From contig JBEGTT010000068.1 in NCBI GenBank assembly GCA_041179245.1, forward strand, positions 1 to 6,579: DNA of 6,579 nt. The letters run 5' to 3'. Within the stretch, counting starts at the first letter, position 1. Every line of letters starts with the position of its first letter. A model generated the notes under the pieces. That model saw only the letters and a program-made list of their open reading frames with translations. It was not told the DNA's origin and ran no database searches. Shown here piece by piece: positions 1 to 4,556 of this stretch. The translations under genes and the position numbers were made by a program. This DNA comes from JBEGTT01 sp041179245. Lineage in GTDB: Bacteria > Pseudomonadota > Gammaproteobacteria > Burkholderiales > Rhodocyclaceae.

Positions 1-23
1 TTGGAAAGGGTAAGGGGAACATA

Positions 24-824
24 ATGAATGCACATGCTGAATTGGCTGATTTACGCGTAATGCTCGTTGAGCCATCGTCCATGCAAGGGAGTGTTATCAA
101 ACAAATGCTATTGCGGCAGGGTATTGGTGATGTCAATCATGTGAGCACTGGACAAGAAGCGCTGGAATCTATCGAACGGGAAATGCCGGATATTGTGATC
201 AGCAGTTTCTATCTTAAGGATATGGCCGGAGCTGATTTGGTGGTTGCCCTTCGTAAAAGTACCTTGACTGAGGGGTTGCCGTTTATTTTAATTTCTAGCG
301 AAACCCGTCCTCAGATGCTTGACCCCGTTCGGCAGTCTGGCGCTTGTTTTATTCTGGCCAAACCGTTTACCGAGTTGCAGCTTGCGACAGCGATGCAATC
401 CATTCTCGATTACCTGAATCCTGAAGAAGAAATTGAAATCGACAATGTTGATCGACTGAAAATATTGGTGGTGGACGATAGTCTGGCAGCAAGGCGGCAT
501 ATTCGCCGGTTGCTGGTAGATGTCGGTATCGAAAATATCGTCGAGGCTGAAAATGGCGTACAGGCGCTGGCTATCCTTGCCGAGACTAGTGTGGATTTGG
601 TGATGACTGACTACAACATGCCTGAAATGGATGGTCGGGCATTGACGGAGTACATCCGGACGCAAAGTTGGCAAGCCGATGTGCCGGTGCTGATGCTGAC
701 CAGTGAGCATGATATGGGGCGTTTGGCGGCCGTTGAGCGGGCGGGTGTTTCTGCAATTTGTGACAAACCTTTTGATTCACGCACTATTCACCGAATTATT
801 GCGGAAGCCCTGAAAGATCGCTGA
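24..824 (+). CDS. Tandem-receiver response regulator with a degenerate first receiver
   Basis: This is a 266-residue cytoplasmic signalling protein made of two CheY-like receiver domains (about 10-130 and 145-264) joined by an acidic linker (about 132-144), with no DNA-binding or enzymatic output domain. Receiver 2 is canonical: acidic pair D151/D152, phospho-acceptor D196 in the TDYNMPEMDG motif, T226 and K248. Receiver 1 aligns with it at a constant offset of 135 residues and reads E16/P17, S61, S91 and K113, so the phospho-acceptor Asp is replaced by Ser and the second acidic residue is lost. The domains probably arose by duplication, and only the second should be phosphorylated by a kinase, which is not in this window. 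An AAGGGGA ribosome site at 12-18 supports the ATG at 24. The stop is one base from the next start, so it is probably co-transcribed with crcB. The family assignment is firm; its pathway is unknown. Confidence 0.93.
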   Translation: MNAHAELADLRVMLVEPSSMQGSVIKQMLLRQGIGDVNHVSTGQEALESIEREMPDIVISSFYLKDMAGADLVVALRKSTLTEGLPFILISSETRPQMLDPVRQSGACFILAKPFTELQLATAMQSILDYLNPEEEIEIDNVDRLKILVVDDSLAARRHIRRLLVDVGIENIVEAENGVQALAILAETSVDLVMTDYNMPEMDGRALTEYIRTQSWQADVPVLMLTSEHDMGRLAAVERAGVSAICDKPFDSRTIHRIIAEALKDR

Positions 825-825
825 C

Positions 826-1215
826 ATGAATCCTTTGGGTTTCGTTGCAGTTGGCTTTGGCGCTGCTTTAGGGGCGTGGGCACGCTGGCTGCTGGGGATA
901 TTTCTTAATCCGTTATTGATCGGTATTCCCTTAGGAACACTGGCGGCCAATTTGATTGGTGGCGGCCTTGTTGGCGTGGCCGTTGGGGTTTTTCACTTAA
1001 ACAGCGGCTTACCCCCCGCGCTCAAATTATTTGTGATTACTGGTTTTTTAGGCGGACTGACGACGTTCTCAACTTTTTCTGCTGAAGTGGTTGAACGATT
1101 CCTTGCACAGCAATATGGGTGGTCTTTGTTGCTCTTGCTGGCGCATTTGTTGGGTTCCTTAATCATGACGTTTATCGGTTTATGGGCAGTTGGTGCGCAC
1201 CGACTTTGGTCGTGA
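826..1215 (+). CDS. crcB: Fluoride-specific ion channel CrcB/FluC
   Basis: This is a small four-helix inner-membrane protein of 129 residues, the usual length for the family. FluC channels form dual-topology dimers that export fluoride and protect against its toxicity. Visible family motifs are GAWARW (16-21), GTLAANLIGG (37-46, with pore Asn42), and GFLGGLTTFSTF (73-84), which supplies the central sodium-site segment and the two phenylalanines of the fluoride pathway (F81 and F84). Only one base separates it from the preceding regulator stop (TGA-C-ATG), and its own Shine-Dalgarno is weak (GAAAG about ten bases upstream), so translational coupling is likely. No fluoride riboswitch can sit directly before it; any riboswitch would have to lie left of the window. 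Pairing with a response regulator rather than a stress or transport gene is unusual. I see nothing broken in the gene. Confidence 0.95.
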   Translation: MNPLGFVAVGFGAALGAWARWLLGIFLNPLLIGIPLGTLAANLIGGGLVGVAVGVFHLNSGLPPALKLFVITGFLGGLTTFSTFSAEVVERFLAQQYGWSLLLLLAHLLGSLIMTFIGLWAVGAHRLWS

Positions 1216-1216
1216 T

Positions 1217-1229
1217 GCAAGTTACTTGC
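1217..1229. repeat. Short palindrome just after crcB
   Basis: GCAAGT-T-ACTTGC is a perfect 6-base inverted repeat around one central base, starting one base past the crcB stop and abutting the first NtrC-like dyad. It has no following T-run, so it does not look like a terminator. It could be a regulator half-site pair or chance. Confidence 0.35.
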
Positions 1230-1245
1230 GCACAATTAAGGTGCT
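1229..1245 (+). promoter_or_regulatory. NtrC-type binding dyad 1 (upstream enhancer)
   Basis: CGCAC-N7-GTGCT matches the NtrC (NRI) pattern TGCAC-N7-GTGCA at 8 of 10 defined positions, keeping the GCAC/GTGC core. Its centre lies about 118 bases upstream of the start predicted from the -24/-12 element. It is 30 bases (about three helical turns) from dyad 2, on the same face of the DNA, as is typical for paired NtrC enhancers. The assignment is by pattern only. Confidence 0.6.
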
Positions 1246-1250
1246 TAATT
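1234..1250 (+). repeat. AT-rich inverted repeat followed by T-rich stretch
   Basis: AATTAAG-GTG-CTTAATT gives a perfect 7-base stem with a 3-base loop, followed by TTCTTGTTT. It could be a weak intrinsic terminator for the regulator-crcB unit, though the stem has only one G-C pair. It overlaps NtrC-like dyad 1, so part of the symmetry may simply belong to the operator. Confidence 0.35.
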
Positions 1251-1258
1251 TTCTTGTT

Positions 1259-1275
1259 TGCACATTAACCGTGCG
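1259..1275 (+). promoter_or_regulatory. NtrC-type binding dyad 2 (upstream enhancer)
   Basis: TGCAC-N7-GTGCG matches the NtrC pattern at 9 of 10 defined positions. Its centre lies about 88 bases before the predicted start of the amt transcript. Together with dyad 1 it forms a paired enhancer suited to cooperative binding of phosphorylated NtrC. Confidence 0.65.
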
Positions 1276-1301
1276 AACGTAATCCTCCTTGTGGTGCTAA
1301 C

Positions 1302-1314
1302 TATCTGATTGATA
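1302..1314 (-). promoter_or_regulatory. IHF-like site between enhancer and promoter
   Basis: Read on the minus strand, TATCAATCAGATA fits the IHF consensus WATCAA-N4-TTR at 8 of 9 defined positions. It lies between the NtrC-like dyads and the -24/-12 element, centred near -47, where a bend would bring the enhancer to the polymerase. The consensus is loose, so the position is the stronger argument. TTGATA at 1309-1314 could alternatively be the -35 of a sigma-70 promoter with AATAGT at 1332-1337 (17-base spacer). Confidence 0.45.
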
Positions 1315-1323
1315 AGTGCTGCA

Positions 1324-1340
1324 TGCACTGGAATAGTGCT
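1324..1340 (+). promoter_or_regulatory. Third NtrC-like dyad, overlapping the core promoter
   Basis: TGCAC-N7-GTGCT matches the NtrC pattern at 9 of 10 defined positions, but it covers the -24 half of the sigma-54 element and the possible sigma-70 -10. A site here would be expected to repress or cap transcription instead of activating it, as with promoter-proximal NtrC sites at E. coli glnA. It could be coincidental overlap of the two motifs. Confidence 0.45.
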
Positions 1341-1344
1341 TGCT
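1328..1344 (+). promoter_or_regulatory. Sigma-54 (-24/-12) promoter of amt
   Basis: CTGGAATAGTGCTTGCT fits the sigma-54 consensus YTGGCACGRNNNTTGCW at 11 of 14 defined positions, with invariant GG (1330-1331) and GC (1342-1343) exactly ten bases apart. Transcription would start near 1355, giving a leader of about 21 bases that still contains the amt ribosome site. The upstream enhancer dyads and IHF-like site make this a coherent nitrogen-regulated promoter. Confidence 0.65.
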
Positions 1345-1366
1345 AAGGGTTTGGCTCCCACGAATT

Positions 1367-1372
1367 GGAGGA
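1367..1372 (+). promoter_or_regulatory. Ribosome binding site deciding the amt start
   Basis: GGAGGA lies four bases before the ATG at 1376 and fixes that codon as the start. The in-frame TTG at 1340 lies inside the -24/-12 element, upstream of the predicted transcript start, and so is not used. Confidence 0.85.
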
Positions 1373-1375
1373 TTT

Positions 1376-2581
1376 ATGGAAGCCAACCAAACTACCAGCG
1401 ATGTGCTGTTCGTTCTTTTAGGTGCCATCATGGTGCTTGCCATGCATGCCGGTTTTGCCTTTTTAGAAGTAGGTACGGTCCGGAAAAAGAATCAGGTCAA
1501 CGCGCTGGTCAAAATTCTTGCGGATTTCTCCGTATCAACGTTGGCCTATTTCTTTATTGGTTACAGCATTGCGTATGGCACCCACTTTTTTACGAGTGCC
1601 GAAGTGCTCTCGGCCAAAAATGGTTATGAACTCACCAAATTCTTCTTTTTGCTGACTTTTGCTGCGGCTATTCCCGCCATTATTTCTGGGGGAATTGCCG
1701 AACGCGCGAAATTTAATCCCCAGCTACTGGCGACTTTTTGTTTGGTTGCCTTTGTTTATCCTTTCTATGAAGGAATTGCTTGGAATCAGGCATTTGGCAT
1801 CCAAGCATGGTTGAAGGAAGCTTATGGCGCAGAGTTCCATGACTTTGCAGGTTCTGTGGTGGTTCACGCCATGGGAGGCTGGATTGCCTTGCCAGCCGTT
1901 TTGCTTTTAGGTGCTCGTCATGGGCGTTACCACAAGGATGGTGGCGTTGCCGGAGGCCATCCGCCTTCGTCGATTCCATTTCTTGCCTTGGGTGCTTGGA
2001 TTCTGGCCGTGGGCTGGTTCGGCTTTAACGTGATGAGTGCGCAGACGCTGGATAAGATTTCTGGTTTGGTTGCCTTGAACTCGCTGATGGCGATGGTTGG
2101 CGGTACGTTGGCGGCCTTGGTAGTCGGGCGTAACGATCCGGGTTTTGTGCATAACGGCCCCTTGGCTGGTTTGGTTGCCGTCTGTGCGGGTTCTGACCTG
2201 ATGCACCCCATGGGCGCTTTGGTGGTGGGGGCTATTGCCGGTGGGATGTTTGTGGTGATGTTCACCTTGGTACAAAACCGCTGGAAAATCGACGATGTAC
2301 TCGGTGTTTGGCCATTACACGGGATGTGTGGCGCGTGGGGCGGTGTCGCGGCGGGAATTTTTGGCAGTACTGCGCTGGGCGGGCTGGGTGGCATTGCTTT
2401 GATGCCCCAACTGCTGATGACTGCGCTAGCCATTGCTGTTGCCCTTGTCGGCGGTACGATTGTCTATGGGGCAATCAAGCTAATGCTGGGACTGCGTCTT
2501 GATGCCGAGGAAGAGTTTGAAGGGGCTGATTTGTCGATTCACAAGGTCAGCGCCACCCCAGAACGTGAAAGTATGTGGTAA
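1376..2581 (+). CDS. amt: Ammonium transporter, Amt family
   Basis: This is an inner-membrane ammonium channel of 401 residues with about eleven hydrophobic segments, the normal bacterial Amt size and topology. Diagnostic residues are present: the DFAGS motif with D156 followed by pore His H164 (VVVHAMGG), the second pore His H315 in GVWPLHGMCG, the IISGGIAER segment (102-110), and GWFGFNVMSA (213-222). The cytoplasmic tail (about 375-401) keeps the LGLRLDAEEEFEGADLSIH pattern that in AmtB contacts the PII protein GlnK, then ends in a non-standard KVSATPERESMW. No glnK lies beside it, unlike the common glnK-amtB pair. The start follows from the strong Shine-Dalgarno and the adjacent sigma-54 promoter. 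Expression under nitrogen limitation by NtrC is inferred from the upstream sites. The next gene is 43 bases downstream on the same strand, with no strong terminator between. The symbol names the family; the paralogue is not determined. Confidence 0.95.
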   Translation: MEANQTTSDVLFVLLGAIMVLAMHAGFAFLEVGTVRKKNQVNALVKILADFSVSTLAYFFIGYSIAYGTHFFTSAEVLSAKNGYELTKFFFLLTFAAAIPAIISGGIAERAKFNPQLLATFCLVAFVYPFYEGIAWNQAFGIQAWLKEAYGAEFHDFAGSVVVHAMGGWIALPAVLLLGARHGRYHKDGGVAGGHPPSSIPFLALGAWILAVGWFGFNVMSAQTLDKISGLVALNSLMAMVGGTLAALVVGRNDPGFVHNGPLAGLVAVCAGSDLMHPMGALVVGAIAGGMFVVMFTLVQNRWKIDDVLGVWPLHGMCGAWGGVAAGIFGSTALGGLGGIALMPQLLMTALAIAVALVGGTIVYGAIKLMLGLRLDAEEEFEGADLSIHKVSATPERESMW

Positions 2582-2582
2582 A

Positions 2583-2608
2583 CAGGGGGATTGTATAAAT
2601 CTGCCCTG
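2583..2608 (+). repeat. Weak inverted repeat between amt and the GAF-sensor gene
   Basis: CAGGG (2583-2587) pairs with CCCTG (2604-2608), with an extra GAT/ATC pairing inside an imperfect stem and the loop TGTATAA. No T-run follows, so a classical terminator is unlikely. It may affect mRNA stability or partial read-through. The gap otherwise holds only the ribosome site GAAGG (2616-2620). Confidence 0.3.
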
Positions 2609-2624
2609 ATGGGGCGAAGGTGAG

Positions 2625-3812
2625 ATGTCGAAGTTTAAGAATCTACTGATGCATTCGCTAGCAAAGTGGCTTTTGCTAGCGTTTGTATTTTTGGTGACCG
2701 CTGTCATTTCTTTTGGCGGTTTTGCCTTACATCAACTTGCCCAAGTTAATGAGACCACTGCGGAAATTCGGACGCATTGGTTGTCGGGAACGCGCAACCT
2801 TGGTGATGCGGGGGCAAATTTGGTTGAGTTGCGCCAATTGCTCGGTTTGCATTTGGCTTCACGCGAGCCTGCCGAAAGGCTGGATATTGAACAGGCGATG
2901 GCCGGCGAGCAAATGGCTTTCAGAAGCGCGTGGGCTGTTTATGTATCCACGGTGAATGACCCGCAGGAAAAAATGTTGTACGAGTCATTTTTGCAACATT
3001 TTGGCGAGTATGAGCGAGAGCTTCCTAAGCTCCTGTTGTTGTCGAATAGCAATTTCCGCGATGAGGCCAGACAGTTTTACCGGGATACCTTGGACCCTGA
3101 GTACAACGCTGCACTGGCCGATTTTTATCAGTTAGTAGAGTTGAAATGGCAAAACGCTGATCGTACTGTCAAGCAAGCCGAATCGGCTTATGAAGCAAGT
3201 AGTGCATGGCTAGTTGCGGCTGTTTCGGTTTTTGTTTTTCTGCTGCTGCTGTCCGGTGGACTTTTCCGTTATGAATTGAAAGGAACCGTCTTAGCTATTC
3301 AAGGACGTTACCAAGATTATTGGGTAGAAACCGAAAGTGCAGCCTTGCTGGAAAATTTGAAGGGCATTGAAAATTCCTCAGAACTCGCTCGGGGGCTGGT
3401 TTCCCGCTTGACGCCACTGATTGGTGGTGTTTTAGGGGGGGTTTACCTTCGTTTGCCAACCACTGGCCGTTATCACTTGATCGGGAGTTATGGTTATCGA
3501 GGTCGTCATGGCCTGGTGCAGGCCTTTGCCAAAGGTGAGGGCATGATTGGGGAATGTGCTAATCACAAAACCATTCTTGAGATTGACGATTTACCGCAGG
3601 ATTTCTTTTATCAGGTGGGGGATAACGAACATATCCGCCCTGATCGCTTGCTGGTAGCTCCGATTATGTTGTCGGACGGAGAGGTTCTAGCGATTGTTGA
3701 AATAGCCTATGTCGGCGGTTTATTGCCACAGGCCTACCCCTTACTAGAAACTACCCTGCCTGCCGTAGGTCAGCAAATGCAGGATATCTTGCTGCCTTCT
3801 TCAACTGGGTAG
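2625..3812 (+). CDS. Membrane sensor with four-helix-bundle periplasmic domain and GAF domain, no output domain
   Basis: This is a 395-residue inner-membrane protein. It has a short basic N-terminus, membrane helix 1 (about 12-36), and a periplasmic, largely helical region (about 37-192) resembling the four-helix-bundle ligand domain of chemoreceptors and sensor kinases. Membrane helix 2 (about 194-216), a 35-residue linker and a GAF domain (about 250-388) follow. The GAF domain shows GEGMIGECANHKT (304-316) and the strand pair around LLVAPIMLSDGEVLAIVEI. This GAF type, to my knowledge, usually sits after a HAMP domain and before histidine-kinase domains in hybrid kinases. Here there is no recognisable HAMP, and the protein stops right after the GAF, so it must act through a partner or be a regulatory subunit. 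It lies 43 bases after amt and is probably co-transcribed, suggesting a link to ammonium. The ATG at 2625 has GAAGG five to nine bases upstream. Domain calls are from pattern only; the ligand is unknown. Confidence 0.8.
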   Translation: MSKFKNLLMHSLAKWLLLAFVFLVTAVISFGGFALHQLAQVNETTAEIRTHWLSGTRNLGDAGANLVELRQLLGLHLASREPAERLDIEQAMAGEQMAFRSAWAVYVSTVNDPQEKMLYESFLQHFGEYERELPKLLLLSNSNFRDEARQFYRDTLDPEYNAALADFYQLVELKWQNADRTVKQAESAYEASSAWLVAAVSVFVFLLLLSGGLFRYELKGTVLAIQGRYQDYWVETESAALLENLKGIENSSELARGLVSRLTPLIGGVLGGVYLRLPTTGRYHLIGSYGYRGRHGLVQAFAKGEGMIGECANHKTILEIDDLPQDFFYQVGDNEHIRPDRLLVAPIMLSDGEVLAIVEIAYVGGLLPQAYPLLETTLPAVGQQMQDILLPSSTG

Positions 3813-4454
3813 TTCGTCTAATGCCTGTTTTGCCAGGTGTTCCGTGTTGCCCCAGTCGAGAATTGCCCAGCTTGGCGTTTCTTTCGGTTGGTAACGAATC
3901 CAGTTCAGCCCCGCATTGGGCACCTCAAAGTCTCGTTTTTGGTTCAAAGGGGTGTTGCGTACAAAACGGTTCACGATGTCTAGAACACCACCGTGGCAAA
4001 CAATGGCCAGCGTTTCACCGGGATGTGCACCCATAATTTTCTGAAGTGATTGGGTGATTCTGGTAAACAAATCATTCAGGCTTTCGCCGCCACCCGGAAT
4101 GGCATAGTCGGGAATGCGGGTTTCAAATGACACATACTCGGCGGGGAACTGATCCTGTGCTTGTTGATAGGTCAGCCCTTCAAAATTGCCATAACGCCGT
4201 TCGCGTAAATGGGAATCGGGTATTGGGGAAATCTTGAGCGCATCGCCAATCAGGGTCGCGGTCAGCCAAGCGCGGCTTAGGTCGCTGCTATAAATTTGGC
4301 TAATCTCTCGGTGATTCGTACTTAACCACTTGGCGGCTGCCTGCGCTTGATCGACGCCCGCGTTGTTTAAACCGATATCAGTATGTCCTTGAATACGCCG
4401 CTCAATATTCCAAGGAGTTTCTCCGTGGCGAATTAAACAAATTGTCGTTTTCAA
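3801..4454 (-). CDS. Histidine phosphatase family protein (phosphoglycerate mutase/CobC-like)
   Basis: This is a 217-residue cytoplasmic enzyme of the branch-1 histidine phosphatase superfamily. The catalytic set is complete: LIRHGET with R9 and phospho-acceptor H10, R61 in SSDLSRA, acid/base E85 in LRERRYGNFEG, and H154 in VCHGG. These act through a phosphohistidine intermediate. Size and motifs fit small-molecule phosphatases such as CobC (alpha-ribazole phosphate) or GpmB/YtjC-like proteins. With no cobalamin or glycolysis genes nearby, the substrate cannot be assigned. The start is TTG at 4454, with AAAGGA six bases upstream. The nearby ATG (4459-4457) is in another frame, hits a stop after two codons, and sits right against the Shine-Dalgarno. 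The 3' end overlaps the convergent GAF-sensor gene by 12 bases. It diverges from the HDOD gene across a short shared control region. Confidence 0.92.
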   Translation of the reverse strand: MKTTICLIRHGETPWNIERRIQGHTDIGLNNAGVDQAQAAAKWLSTNHREISQIYSSDLSRAWLTATLIGDALKISPIPDSHLRERRYGNFEGLTYQQAQDQFPAEYVSFETRIPDYAIPGGGESLNDLFTRITQSLQKIMGAHPGETLAIVCHGGVLDIVNRFVRNTPLNQKRDFEVPNAGLNWIRYQPKETPSWAILDWGNTEHLAKQALDELPS

Positions 4455-4460
4455 CTCATT

Positions 4461-4466
4461 TCCTTT
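4461..4466 (-). promoter_or_regulatory. Ribosome binding site supporting a TTG start
   Basis: On the minus strand AAAGGA is followed by six bases (AATGAG) and then TTG, a good distance for initiation at TTG. The alternative ATG is too close and opens only the two-codon frame ATG-AGT-TGA, which overlaps the TTG. Confidence 0.7.
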
Positions 4467-4488
4467 CTAATCAGTTAACTCCGCGAAC

Positions 4489-4505
4489 GGCTTAAAGTTT
4501 AAGCC
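4489..4505. promoter_or_regulatory. 17-base perfect palindrome, candidate operator in divergent promoter region
   Basis: GGCTTAAA-G-TTTAAGCC has 8-base arms around a single base. It lies near the middle of the 102-base gap between the divergent phosphatase and HDOD genes. A -10-like TATTAT (4506-4511, plus) abuts it, and AATAAT is read on the minus strand at 4512-4507, so a bound dimer could affect both directions. No regulator gene for it is in the window. As a hairpin its one-base loop is unfavourable, which favours a protein-binding role. Confidence 0.5.
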
Positions 4506-4513
4506 TATTATTG

Positions 4514-4531
4514 CCGATAAAGCAGCATCGG
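4514..4531 (+). repeat. Small inverted repeat upstream of the HDOD gene
   Basis: CCGAT (4514-4518) and ATCGG (4527-4531) are perfect 5-base arms around an 8-base spacer, ending 13 bases before the ribosome site. It could be a leader hairpin or a second operator half-pair; chance is also plausible. Confidence 0.3.
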
Positions 4532-4544
4532 AATATGGTTGCAA

Positions 4545-4550
4545 AAGGAG
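4545..4550 (+). promoter_or_regulatory. Ribosome binding site deciding the HDOD start
   Basis: AAGGAG lies six bases before ATG 4557. The in-frame TTG at 4539 lies upstream of this site, so the ATG is the start. Confidence 0.85.
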
Positions 4551-4556
4551 ATAAGC

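Noticed and set aside
1..23. Fluoride riboswitch or promoter before the regulator-crcB unit
   Set aside because: Only 23 bases are present, enough for the ribosome site alone. Nothing can be said about what lies further left.
1192..1201. GGTGCGCACC palindrome at the end of crcB
   Set aside because: It lies in coding sequence, is only 10 bases long, and its spacing does not match the NtrC-type dyads.
1340..1375. Longer amt start at TTG 1340
   Set aside because: It lies within the -24/-12 element and upstream of the predicted transcript start, the added residues are not Amt-like, and ATG 1376 has a strong ribosome site.
2177..2186. GCCGTCTGTG resembling the Neisseria DNA uptake sequence
   Set aside because: It matches only 8 of 10 bases, occurs once, and lies in conserved amt codons. 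It is not evidence for an uptake system.
1927..2433. Long open frame on the minus strand inside amt
   Set aside because: It is low-complexity, rich in Pro, Ala and Thr, and mirrors GC-biased codons of amt. It has no family motif, and the plus-strand Amt is certain.
2594..2600. TATAAAT as a separate promoter for the GAF-sensor gene
   Set aside because: No acceptable -35 lies at the right distance. Co-transcription with amt explains the gene better.
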